Shown: piece by piece, positions 45,190 to 56,214 of the stretch
How positions within the stretch are numbered: position 1 is the first letter of the stretch
Layout of the letters: every line of letters begins with the position of its first letter
From: Craspedostauros australis
Lineage: Eukaryota; Bacillariophyta; Bacillariophyceae; Mastogloiales; Achnanthaceae
NCBI GenBank assembly: GCA_026770025.1
Contig: JAMXDE010000051.1
Span: 62,001-126,000 of the forward strand
DNA: 64,000 bases
Reading direction: 5' to 3'
The notes under the pieces: generated by a model
Databases searched by the model: none
What the model was told of the DNA's origin: nothing
What the model saw: the letters and a program-made list of their open reading frames with translations, nothing else
Translations under genes and position numbers: made by a program

Positions 45190-47511
45190 TGCGAGATCGG
45201 AGGAGGCATGTCGTCAACGGCGGTCGCAAGCGGATCACTCCGGGGAATTCGAGCCGGATCAACACATACGGAAACTCGGGCACAAGCGTGAGCCATACCG
45301 GTAGCTTGAAGACCCACCCGACGTCAAAGGGCACCTGCCAATCAGCGCACTCAACTGGTCAGTCCACCGAGGCAACGCAGTGGGAATGAAATCAAAGGAA
45401 ACGAAAACAAGCATGCAAACAGTCAGACAGGCAGACAGATACAGAAAGAAGGAGAAAAAGAGAACTACCTCTCGCAGCCATCGTCATGGAACAGTTGTGC
45501 TGTGTGCTGCTTGGAGCATCGCACAGCCACAACGGCCACCATCGACGCCGCCACACCAACGCATTTAAGCAACCGCTGTGCTATGCCGCGGCATTGGACG
45601 AGAACGAGAATAACAAGCACGAGAACAGCATCCAACTTCCACGACGAGAAGGCAACACGATGCCAGTGGAGGGGTTTGAGGGACGAATTGAAGCTATGAT
45701 GACGTTATTATCAGCATCTATTCACAGGGCAACAATGAAAAAGTGCGAAAGCGGCAACAATGATCACGGCAGAGGGGGACATCATCATCGTGGGACGAAG
45801 CCTGGGTCGAGCGACCACTCGAGGGTGACGTGGCATGAATGGTATGGTATGGTATGGCATCATTCCCCCTCGTGCTCTATCGGCCATCACTGAAACAGAG
45901 TGAGGAGCGATCATGCAAGGTGGAACAACATGTGACAGAACCACCACCCTGACGCGAGATTAAAGAACGCTGCCATACTATACTCACTCGTACATACTCG
46001 GACGGATGTATTGGATGATGCAATACTCCACTATTCTCCCTGAGGCACACATACGGGTTGGAGACACTCGCTCACTCGCGTGGCGCATGAAACCACGTAG
46101 ATGAATAAGAACAGCTGAAGATGGCAACGTGGAAGTGCGAAGATGAGGAAGAATGAAGTTAAGTGCGCATAATCAAAATAGAGATCAACTAAAGGAATGG
46201 ATGGAACTGGAGTATACCTGAAGTATCGAAGCATACGATGAGTGTCCTCATTTGTGGCGAGGTCTTCCACCAGTTAGAGTGGAACGACTTCATTGCGGGG
46301 CTGACGCCAGTTGCAACAATAAACGCAACAAGCGAAGAACTTTGTCATGTGTGGAGTGGAAGTCGAAAAGTGACATCGTCACCACGTGTCAGCAGAAACC
46401 ACGAAATTGCGCCGCTTCTCCCCACGAATGGTGCAATTGCGATGATGGGCTTGGGACACGTCACCACATCCATCCACGTGAACAGCGTCATCGTCGACTA
46501 TTTTATGCTGCTGTTTTACTCTTCTACCCCACATGCGCACTTTAACCGTGACATTCCCACAGCCTGTTGGCCCGCACTCGTGCCATGCAAACATCTACTC
46601 CATGTACGTATACTGCGAGTACTCTCCTCCACCATGCCTTTCCAACTCATGGCAACGCCAAGATTCGTACTCTCAGGCGCCACGGGGGGACTGGATCTCT
46701 TGTTATCGCTGGAACAGTGGATGGAACAGCACCCGCTGGTATACAAGCTACTCGTACGGGCTATGCTGTGCATGGAGGCGATGAAGGCCATGAGGGCGGG
46801 TCCGAGAGGAATGAAATGGCATCACCAACTGGTTTGGAGCGGTTCTGCGGTTCTTACTGTTGTCACTCTGCTACATGGATGTAGTATTGGTACATAATAC
46901 AATTGTATGCGTGGGTGAGATTGATTCGGCGATGAAGTGGAGCGAAGTGACACGGAGTGGAGTGAAGTGGTGCGATGCTATTTGGAGGATGGAAGGACGG
47001 AGGAACGATGGCGGGCATAGATGCAGAGATAGATCCCACACAAACAGAGGTACGCGGTAGAGACTCGGGGTGTGTGTTCGTATCCATGCATTAAAACTTT
47101 TTTATCATTATTACAGTGTGATGGAGTGCCGTGATGTGTTGTGTTGCGCTGTGCATAATATGTTCCATACGAGAAAGTAGAGTATCGTATGTTTCCTGTG
47201 CAACGTAGATCCGTAATTGCATCTGCTCTTGTCGTTGCTGTGCACCGCGTGAGCATCTTCTCGTGCTTCCTATCTCACGGTTGTGACTCGCGTTCGAACG
47301 ATGTCGTGCTCCTGCTGCTGCTGCTGGTTCCAAAAAGGTGGCACTTAGCGGCGATTCCGCAAAATTGTCCCGGAGCCCTTCGAGGAAGGGTGGGGGGAAT
47401 GACCGCGTTGCATCACCGAACCGACCAACGGCACGGAGGCTCCCGTTCCATCCGTGCCTTCCTCTCTCCCTTCCCTCTATCATAGAGCGCGTGCTCCATC
47501 GCTCCGGACTC
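45190..47511. other. Intergenic, nothing recognised
   Basis: About 2.3 kb between convergent genes. It has a short ATGGT array at 45838-45860 and a GAGTG-like patch near 46936-46975, but no recognisable gene. Confidence 0.6.
45838..45860. repeat. ATGGT pentanucleotide array
   Basis: About four copies of the unit also found near 2475 and 39521. Here it is not next to a start codon. Confidence 0.85.
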
Positions 47512-48009
47512 TTACATGACAGCGTCCGCCATATCGGCATCAGCGTCAAAGTCGTCATCCTTGAGGATATCTAGCACATCGTCGATGATCGTCACCAATT
47601 CGAGTCTTCGGTCTGTGGAATGCACAGAACTGAACGGTGGCAGGGAGGGTGGAGTCTCCTGGGCAACCCTGCTGAATCCATCGAACGGAGCGAATGTTGC
47701 CATGCTTGCGTTGCTGTAGCTTGCCTGTCCTAGGAGCTGGTTGTGCTCGAAACGAACACGTGGAAAGCATGAAGACTGCTGGGCGCTGGATGGAGACGGT
47801 GGTATCGGTGGCGATGATGCTGAGGTTGACTCTAGGAGCGATCGAGAGGCCTGGATGTGATGATTGCTATGTCTGAGCATGAGATGAGGAACCAGGGCAG
47901 TTCGCAGCTGAGAATCTTGTTGCTGTGCCTGCTGCTGGTGCGGCTGCTGGCCTTGGTGGTTGTTGGCGCGCCTTGGAGAGGCAGGCGGCGAGCTTTGTTG
48001 CATCTTCAT
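47512..48009 (-). CDS. Hypothetical Gln-rich protein with acidic tail
   Basis: A 165-residue protein of unknown function. Residues 1-40 are Gln/Pro/Ser-rich with several QQ runs. The middle is Ser/Pro-rich and includes SCFPRVRFEHNQ, which faintly recalls the start of block 1 in the gene A family but is not followed by its WYS part. The C-terminus is ordered and acidic: RLELVTIIDDVLDIL near 138-152, then DDDFDADADMADAVM. The composition matches the other genes here. I call it real from the Gln-rich start shared with neighbours and the acidic helix at the end. It may have lost its partner block or may have missed exons. Confidence 0.55.
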   Translation of the reverse strand: MKMQQSSPPASPRRANNHQGQQPHQQQAQQQDSQLRTALVPHLMLRHSNHHIQASRSLLESTSASSPPIPPSPSSAQQSSCFPRVRFEHNQLLGQASYSNASMATFAPFDGFSRVAQETPPSLPPFSSVHSTDRRLELVTIIDDVLDILKDDDFDADADMADAVM

Positions 48010-48112
48010 GTTGATTGATGGGATGGATTGATGGTCGGTTGGTTGGCAGTGCGGAGCAGAGGAGTGGCGCAGAATGGATGTGGTGAATTCAAGCTTGGTG
48101 TTTTGGTTTGGA

Positions 48113-48139
48113 GAGTGGTGGGAGTGGTGGGAGTGGTGG
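48113..48139. repeat. GAGTGGTGG 9-bp tandem repeat
   Basis: Three perfect copies, 104 bp upstream of the start codon at 48009 on the minus strand, followed by a CTTCTG tract. Confidence 0.9.
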
Positions 48140-48974
48140 TACTTCTGCTTCTGCTTCTACTTCTGTGTATTGTTGGTTTTGATTGTTGGTTATTATTGGC
48201 CTGTGTTTCCAGTTTGTGAGCAAACGAGGGCGACGACAATCTTGATGTTGCTCTTGGTGAATTGGAGACGTATCAGTGGTATACGCAGAAATGGTACGAG
48301 CCCGCACGAGATAGTTGGCACAGAAGAGAAAGGCGTGTGGGTGAGGTGCCTGCGACACACTTCTCTGCACTTCTGGGCTTCCTACGCGGAAGAACTCCTC
48401 CTTCCGAAGAGAGACGTGGCAGGTTCTTTCTCTGGCGTTGCTGCGAGTAGAAAGACTCCCCTTGACAAGCTGTGTTCGCTAGTTTGGCCTTTGGCACCCT
48501 TCCTTCACTTTTGGGATCCTTGCCGTGCACACGCTTCGTTCGATTCTTCAACAACAAGCACGCAAACTGCGATTGTCGCGGGTGACGGCACAAGTCAACC
48601 GCGCGATGATACCCTCGATGAGCGTCAAAGAACTGCAACACACGAGGACAACGCTCGAAAGATTCGTCTTTCGGTGTGAAGGGGCAAGGATTCTGGCCTG
48701 GGCCTGGGTGTGGAGAAGAACTCGGTAGCTCCCATGTGGATCCGAATTGGCGCTTCATGCCGTCCTTTTTCTTCTACCTGTCCGCGACATTTCGCTGTGT
48801 CCCAGGTGTGCGAATGTGATGTCTGTGGGGAATTGGTGATGGCGCCAAAAAATAAATCCACATCAAAGCGCCGCGCGTCCGAGCGCGGCACAAGGCACGA
48901 AAGACACGAACGAACGTGATGTCAATGAGACCAAAGCGCTGCGATGCGGATGCGCTGTACGATCTTCTCAACAC

Positions 48975-48994
48975 CTCTCTCTCTCTCTCTCTCT
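48975..48994. repeat. CT dinucleotide tract
   Basis: Ten CT units in intergenic DNA. Confidence 0.95.
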
Positions 48995-51226
48995 GCGTGG
49001 TCTGTTGGTACTTGTTTGGTATTCTACAAAATGTATGGCGTGGTGGAAGAGTAGGCACGATGTTACTGTAACAGCGCATGCGCATGCCCTGCAAATACAC
49101 GCAGCTTGCAGAGTAGGTCGGACATGTTCTGTTTCCAAAACCATCCAGCCGCTTTGGTCCTTGCCTCCAAGCGAGGCGCGTAGTTCGCGTGTCGTGGGAA
49201 CAATGACCTCGAGATCCAAAGCATGCCATAGAATAGAAAGGAAGAAAGACAAAGCAGACCTCCCAGGAACAACATGACATCGCGAGGCTATCTCACAACT
49301 ATTATACGATCTATTCTGCGGAAGTGGGCAAGTTGCCGAACTTGAAGAGTGTGACCTATGGTGCACGACCGATGGGGTGAGAATCGGGTGCGGGTATGCG
49401 ACATACCAATACTCCCAACTATTATGTTAAACTGCTTCATGTTCTGTTCTGCTTCCGGCTCCAACCATGACAAACAGAACACAAGATCGTACACTTCTGA
49501 TCAAGGATCTTTTGCAGGTTCCTCGCTGAATTGGGGAACCTGGACCGGCGCAGGCGTTCATGGCGATCCATGCAGGCCGACTCAATCATCGATACTCTCG
49601 TACTCACAAGCGAAGACTTGTACACAACACATACCCTCGCCAGTATGCAAAACAGGAGAACTTGTGTCGAATGCCTCTTTGCCCGTGTGTGGAGCATGTC
49701 AAGTACCGCATTCTACTTGCATCCCAGCTGCAGGTATAGGTCGTACACACTCTGCCCATACTACTATTGGTAGAGAGGAATGTCTGTCGGTGGGTACAGA
49801 TGATGCAGGCGCACTGATACAAGACGAGCTACGAATACGCATCCTCTCGAATCATTCACAGCATGCCGCCACGGAATCCATCGAATGCCTTGGTGATGTC
49901 TTGGTCATCCGTAGCAGCAGGTGTGCCCTGAATAACCTGCGCCTTTGGGGAGTTCTTCCCATGACCAACAAGCTCCGACTATCATCATGACACTGGCGCA
50001 ACAAGCGATTGCTGATCTTGTGTTGAATGGCACGAGTCATTCCTATGTATTACCATACACTCCAGGAATCAATTCCCACTGATCGATCCGATGAGCCAAA
50101 GAGGACAAAAGCCACCAGATCTTCGATCATGTGTTCGTTGAATGAAGCAGGAATCGTCGCCGGATGGAAGATGAAGGTCAACTCGTCCGCTTGGGTCGGC
50201 ATAGTTGGAATACCATGATATCGACGGGAGGTCAGGAGCAAAGAAGAAGAAGAAGGGATAGCTCGTAGTGCACGGTTTGGTGATAGTACTGTGTTGCGGC
50301 AACACAACACAACACAATCTGGAACGAAGTTGCTTGTTGCCTGCCTCGCAAGGAATTGGAGACAAGGAGGACAGGCGTTGCATCGTATGCAGCGTTTGTG
50401 GGAGTTGTTTTTCCATCTCCCCAAGAGCAATGGTATCCACCAATTGATCGCACTCTACTGGTGCAGCAGGACCAACGCACAGCTTGCTGGTACGAGGAAC
50501 ATGATTACATTGGGAATAGGTGTAAAATGTCCACAGACATCAGAACGCAACATCACAGAAGTCCATCACGCCCAAGGCATTGGCAAATGTGGTGACCTCG
50601 AGAGGCGACCATATCAGCGAACTGCGTACGCTGCTTTCTCGATAATTAGTTTATGGACACGTCATACAATAAGTGCTTGTGATTGTATTTCGCGGAACGA
50701 TGTGTCAATTCTCAAGGCTGCTTCATGTTTCAAGTGACCATCAGTTCGCACAGTTTGGCGAAACGTCCAGTGTGCACATTTGGCGTCCAAAGATCGCCAC
50801 CACCAAACAAAGAAATGTGAGAAGGAGGAACAAAGAGCACAACGATGGTGATGTCGCTTGATTTGTTGTTGAAGAGGAAGAGTCGAAGGCAAATCCACGA
50901 CTACGGACCGGAGACAGCGGAGGTCGTCGCCTTGCGGTGTGTGCGTGTCCGCACTCTTCACCAACTGATTGTCAACGAGAGCGTCCCTGTTGCCAAGGGA
51001 GAGGGGGAGAGAGGAGACGTGCCAAGTATGGCGCCACACGCGCAATGGCAGAGAGAGCTCCGGCTCTCTCGCTCGTCTGAATACGGGGACGAAACTGTTT
51101 TTCTTGCTGTGCTGTGTGCAGGTACGCTGTGATGCCCACCCAAGATACAGTATGTAGTAGTCCTTTCGCTGTTCGTGCCGGCAAGGCAGATTGTCTGAGA
51201 GGATGCGAGGCTCTGTCCGATTATTT

Positions 51227-51244
51227 CTCTCTCTCTCTCTCTCT
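51227..51244. repeat. CT dinucleotide tract
   Basis: Nine CT units in intergenic DNA. Confidence 0.95.
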
Positions 51245-52430
51245 TCCGCTGCAATCCACCAAGATCGAGAGCGCGGGACAGCACCTTGGATTGGGCTCTT
51301 GGGTACTCATACGGCATGAGCACTCGAGAAGGAATCTGTCTCTGCAACAAGGGCCAGAACCGGAGCGAAGTTGATGTGAAGTGAATCGGAGGTGTCGCAA
51401 GAGGAGCGAAGAAGTGAAGAGGCGAAGAGAAGCACGAGGGAGGGAGCAAACGGCGCCTGATGGAGAGAGAAACGGAACTCTCCACTTCCCCCTGGCAGAG
51501 AGCAGAAAGAGAGTTTCGTATCTCTGGGAGGCGAGGAACGAGTGTGGGCTGTGGGCTATTCGTGGACCGACCGCAATGTGAAATCGATGAGGGCTTGTCT
51601 TTTTGTGTTGTGAAGGTTCGGGCTGAAGGCTCTCGCAGATGAGAATGAGGAGCGCGCAGCAGGAGAAGTCACTGGATCTAGTTCAAGCGCAAGATTGCGT
51701 TGCCGGCAATCGCCCCACTTTTCTGGCCTCTGTCACTTGCGTTCTTTCATCTATCAACCATGCCCTCCTTTCTTGGCGGATGACAGCGCCGCAAGTCTCC
51801 AAGTGAAGAGGGGTACGAGTCGGAACGGAGGAGAACAGAGTCGAGCTGAATGAATGTGTTCTTTCCCGGACTGGATGAGCTATGATAAGCGGTGGATATG
51901 ATGGCTCCTCCCATCACAACCATGACACAGCAGCATGGTGATGAACATGGGTGGAATGCACGTGGATGAGCGGCAGGTCGCACATCGCGCGATCTCGCCC
52001 TTTGGGATCAAAAGCGGAACGAATCCTCCCACTCCCCTTGGATACGATCTATGCCTCGCGCTTGGAGGGTAGCTCATGTGCCATCCATGTATGTATTCGT
52101 GCGTGTGCTTATGGGACAGTCTTCTTCCATTATCCAAGATTTCTTGCATTGTATTCCCGGATTCAGCCATCACACTCTCTCACAACCAGCGATCCTCTCT
52201 CTCTCTCCATCTCCATCTCTCTTGGCCCAGGTCGATGGCACCGTCACTCTTGTCGCTGCCTCTCTCTTCTTGCAGACGTGTGGAACGGATGCTGATCACT
52301 GGTGGTAGCGACATCACATCAGAACATCGTGCGAGCCATTTACGGTATCCCAGATCAGATGAATGGATGAGCGGAGCAGTTCTATCGTTCGGTTGGTCAG
52401 TCGGTCATTTTGTTTGGGTGGACGTGTTGG

Positions 52431-52486
52431 TGGGTCGATGGGTCGATGGGTCGATGGGTCGATGGGTCGATGGGTCGATGGGTCAA
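52431..52486. repeat. TGGGTCGA 8-bp minisatellite
   Basis: Six perfect copies of TGGGTCGA followed by one imperfect copy ending CAA. The near-perfect copies point to recent slippage. Confidence 0.95.
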
Positions 52487-53339
52487 GGGATTGACGAATC
52501 CATGATGCGGCCAAGTTTTACACCCACATTGTGTCGCACATTGTGGCATCCAGATGCTCGCGCGACATTCCACTCGGAAACCATGGCGTGTGCATGGACG
52601 GTGCTGGGACGCAAGATCTTCCGGACTTTGCGTGTGTCTACGCGCCATGTTGCTTCGCAGTCATTCTGCTACTCTGCACGGGTGCACTCTGTGAGTGTGC
52701 CACCACTCAGCCACACACGCGGCCATCAAACTCCGCAACTGTCGATCTAAGGTATTATACGTAGATGAACGATTCATGGGGGCCAGTGTGACAGCCAGCT
52801 GAGCTGCCAACTCGGCACCCGACCAACACACCAATCGAGGGAGGTATTGACACTTAGCATCCGCAGCCAAAGGTATGGCTGGATTATCGTCGGGAGCAAC
52901 ACAGTGCAAGATTTCATCGTCCACATCATGTAATACCTGCTATCGATTGTCTGGGGTGTCATATTTTGCGTATTCTTCATGAATTCTATTCTACCAGAGA
53001 ACTTCTGTGTGGGACGATTATATATTACATTATGTGTCTGTTCATACTCATCGTTCTTCGAAGCTTCCACGCTTTGGCGTTTCGACGCTCCGAGTAAATC
53101 ACTTGCTCGTGCTTCCTTTCTTCCATCTATATGTCGTGCTGCACCTCTACTCTTTGCACAATCTATGTGTTGCATTTGTTGTGTGGTACCATGCGTATCT
53201 CGGGAGCATCCCATCACAGTGCTTGCAATGTCATTTGCTGTTGCTCCAGCGAACGCATCAGCTGACGAAACGTTTGGCCAATGAAACGCTTGGCCAATGA
53301 AACCATCGATTGCTTGGTCGGCCATCAAGACGGCCAGTC

Positions 53340-54227
53340 CTACCTCCACAGGCTTCGGACGTGGCTCTGCAGATCCATGGCCATGTTGTGAGCCTTCTGT
53401 CTGGACGGCGCTGTCATGTTGGAGCACAGCACCGCCATCCATTCCGCATCCGGGCCCGAGAGGAGCTCAAGCTGCTGCTGCATGAGAATGGTTTCCGTCA
53501 GATTGTGGCGCGTCACCTTGCGCTGCTGCGAATTGGGTCGGAACATGTTCTCCAATCCGTGCAACGATTCGCGGCTGTTGGTTGGTTCGTCAACCACGGC
53601 GAGGATGCTGGGGTGCTTGCCTGACGATGAGATGGTCTTGACGAATTGTGGGCCGCGAACCTTGGTGGCTTGGATCACGAGACGGGCTGCCTTAACACGC
53701 ACCTGCCGCAATTCGGACGTCGAATACCACGTCGAGGCGCAATCCTCGTGCTCGATGGTTTTCCTGACATGAATTGGCCGCACCAACACCTGCTGTGAGA
53801 ATGATACCGAGGCATGGCGGCGACGGCGTTTGGATCCCTTCGTGTTGCTACTTTCGTTGTTATTGTTGTTGTTGCTGCTGTTATTGTTGGGGCTGTCCCT
53901 GGCATTGCACAGAATCGACTTGGGAAACGCCGCGGCGCTGACGCTGCCTGCCGATGGATTATTTGTGGATCGCATCGACGCAAACGGAGACATTGAGTCA
54001 GACGCATCTGCAGATTTGGCCTGCGCCGCGAGCATCGACGGCTGCGGAGCTGCTGTTTCCGTGAGGCTGTTCTCGCATGAGACTTCTGCCAGTGGCACAT
54101 TCCCCAGATGCTGCGGAGCGCTCTTTGATGACAGTGGTGATGGCAGTCGTGATGTTGTTGGTGATGGCAACCCCGATTGTCCCGAGTTTCCGTCTTCAAA
54201 ACTGTGCAGGTCAACGAGTGGAGGCAT
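53340..54227 (-). CDS. Diatom-type VxF/WYS-RGLE family protein (gene D)
   Basis: A 295-residue member of the gene A family on the minus strand. Residues 1-130 are Ser/Asn-rich and disordered, with an Asn run at 114-124. A basic GSKRRRRH patch (131-138) is a possible nuclear signal. Block 1 spans about 139-190: VSFSQQVLVRPIHVRK, then STWYSTSELRQVRV with Trp-Tyr-Ser intact and an AARLVIQATK helix. Block 2 spans 219-295: SLHGLENMF, the basic RKVTRHNLTETIL helix, a QQQLELLSGPDAEWMAVL segment replacing the usual DPExI, and a C-terminal helix. It differs from gene B throughout except at these landmarks, so the duplication is old. It lies 1.4 kb from the left end of the transposon. Confidence 0.87.
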   Translation of the reverse strand: MPPLVDLHSFEDGNSGQSGLPSPTTSRLPSPLSSKSAPQHLGNVPLAEVSCENSLTETAAPQPSMLAAQAKSADASDSMSPFASMRSTNNPSAGSVSAAAFPKSILCNARDSPNNNSSNNNNNNESSNTKGSKRRRRHASVSFSQQVLVRPIHVRKTIEHEDCASTWYSTSELRQVRVKAARLVIQATKVRGPQFVKTISSSGKHPSILAVVDEPTNSRESLHGLENMFRPNSQQRKVTRHNLTETILMQQQLELLSGPDAEWMAVLCSNMTAPSRQKAHNMAMDLQSHVRSLWR

Positions 54228-55623
54228 GGTTGCTGCTATTCTGTCTCAGTTGATCTGTTGCTTTGGGTATTGCTGCTGCTGCTGCTGTTGTTGCTATCGG
54301 CCTTGTTGTGGCTTTCTATTTGTTTTGTGGGAGAGGAGATGGCGATGTGAGATTGTCGTTGGTACTCATAGTCGTACGACTACGAGTGTTGTGGATGTCG
54401 TCAGGTTGATTTTCGATTCGTGTGCCACCTCCAGAGATGGAGTTGTGTCCAATGTCAAAGAAGAACCAAGAGGAACGTTTCTTCAGATACAAGAAGGCTG
54501 GATACCCCTGCCAAGAGTGGATGTTCCTCGCTGTCTGTCCCTGCAGCCAATCGATGATGATTCGTGTTGTCGTGTTCTGTTTGGATGCTTCTTCTCTCTC
54601 GGTTCTGTTCGTGTTGTTGGTGTTGGTGGGATGGTGTTGCGGTGTGACGATGTGACGATGTGACGATGTGTGGCCTTGTTGGCACACGTGTTCATGTGAT
54701 GGCAAAGGCTGAATGTTTGCGAACCCTCCCTGACACCAGCCTTGCTGTTCGTGCGAACTCTTCTTCGTTCACGAACCGCCTGCGTATGGAACGTGTTCCG
54801 CCAAAAAGAAGACAATCGAACATCATCTATGCGGTCGAATGGGTCAATAGGCATGTTCAAACGTGACACGAACCATCTTCAACAAAAAAATACACACGAT
54901 TCAGAGAAGCCTCCAAACACATCACCGCAAGGACGGATGGAGGCGCAATTTCCAAACGACAACCACCGAGTGACATCACAGAACAGCCACGAATGCTGCG
55001 TACCAGCAACAACACACGCATCCCCATCATTGTGCACCATGTTCGTCACCGACGGCAGCCACCACAAGATCGGGCTTCGGCGAGCTGACCTCATCCGGCA
55101 GATTGGAGCAGAATGCGTGCAGACGAAGGTGGGGTATGTACACAACACACATCTGTAGTGTTCTAGAGTGAGACGAGACGGAATGACTAGCGGAGCTTGG
55201 ATTGTCAGCACGCGTCAGCATGCGTTCATGATGAACCAGTGGATAGAACACACGTGTAGAAGCACTTTCGAGGAACATGTCATACGCGACGCAGTGTGTG
55301 CGCAACACGTCATACTGCTCACGTCTATCTGTGATGCTAAATTGGCATTCAGCGTGTGCTGCTTGGCGTCAACCATGTCCGGAGGCGATTGGGAATGAAG
55401 GCGAGGCCTGAGGTTTCTATCCACAGAGAACCATGCGCAGCGAGCAGAGTCGTGCTATGCTGTGTCGTGCTGATCTCCACCAATCTGCATGAACAAGGCG
55501 GAACGATAGTCTGCCGAAGTTGTCGCAATGTAGCAGCCGTCATACCAATTCCCAAGTATCCCTGGTATCCACTGGATGGTATGTGTGCATGTCCGTTCTT
55601 GGTACTTTACAGCGTAATACTCT
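54228..55623. other. Intergenic between gene D and the transposon
   Basis: About 1.4 kb. A GCTGCTGTT tract at about 54271-54296 lies in the presumed gene D leader. A TGTGACGA array lies at 54643-54670. No gene recognised. Confidence 0.6.
54643..54670. repeat. TGTGACGA 8-bp tandem repeat
   Basis: 3.5 perfect copies of an 8-bp unit, about 415 bp upstream of gene D. Confidence 0.9.
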
Positions 55624-55627
55624 TTAC
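55624..55627. repeat. Target site duplication TTAC, left copy
   Basis: TTAC directly abuts the outer base of the left terminal inverted repeat. The same four bases abut the right terminus at 60222-60225. Confidence 0.8.
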
Positions 55628-55781
55628 GACCCGGTTGTGTGACGGGACCTGCAGTCGGTCCTGGAGGGGTGGCAACTTACGGGGCTTTCAGCCAAGCCAC
55701 CCACATATTCATAAACTAGAACAAAATATAAGAATCATAGTGGACGCAGATTTTGCTTTAATGTCTTATTTTAATTTTTAT
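55628..55781 (+). repeat. Left terminal inverted repeat
   Basis: 154 bp that pair, with about ten mismatches and no gap, with the reverse complement of 60068-60221. The outer 53 bp are perfect and GC-rich; the inner 100 bp are AT-rich, with all the mismatches. The outer part is probably the transposase binding site. Confidence 0.95.
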
Positions 55782-56214
55782 CCATCTTTGTAGATTTACG
55801 GTCCTCTTGGTCGAATATGAACACTGCTCCGTGATGATTGCAGGGCATTGATTAGCTTTTCCGATGCAAACAACGCAATGTGCGCAGACACGTTCGGGAA
55901 AGAACTTTTTTTGACGGGTTGCGTACGGAATTTGACATTTCAGCGACGCCATTGTTCAACTTGTCCGAGCACGTTTTTGAAATAATAAACCATTAGTTGA
56001 CGTTACCATTCAAATTCAAATTTTGATTCTCGTCACATGTCACAAATCTCCTCACATTTTGCCGCCAAATCGAGTTTTGCTTTTCGTGGTGGTGTGCTGT
56101 GCTTGTGGCATGTTCATGTAGTTCTTGTATTGTCACCTTCTTGCACTCCTCCTGCTCAGTTCATTTCCATCATTACTAGTTTTCTCTATCCACCCATCAG
56201 TACCAATCAGCATC

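Larger units (their letters stand above)
48140..53339. other. Long intergenic stretch with microsatellites
   Basis: About 5.2 kb with CT tracts at 48975-48994, 51227-51244 and 52195-52207 and an 8-bp minisatellite at 52431-52486. Open frames reach about 220 codons but overlap in several frames and carry no recognised motif. Confidence 0.6.

Noticed and set aside
46238..46897. 219-codon plus-strand frame
   Set aside because: Three overlapping plus-strand frames and a minus frame are open together, and none has a recognisable domain.
49358..49990. 210-codon plus-strand frame
   Set aside because: It looks like random translation, with scattered Cys and no family pattern; another frame is open alongside.
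52431..52486. Possible CRISPR-like array
   Set aside because: The unit is 8 bp with no spacers; it is an ordinary minisatellite in eukaryotic DNA.
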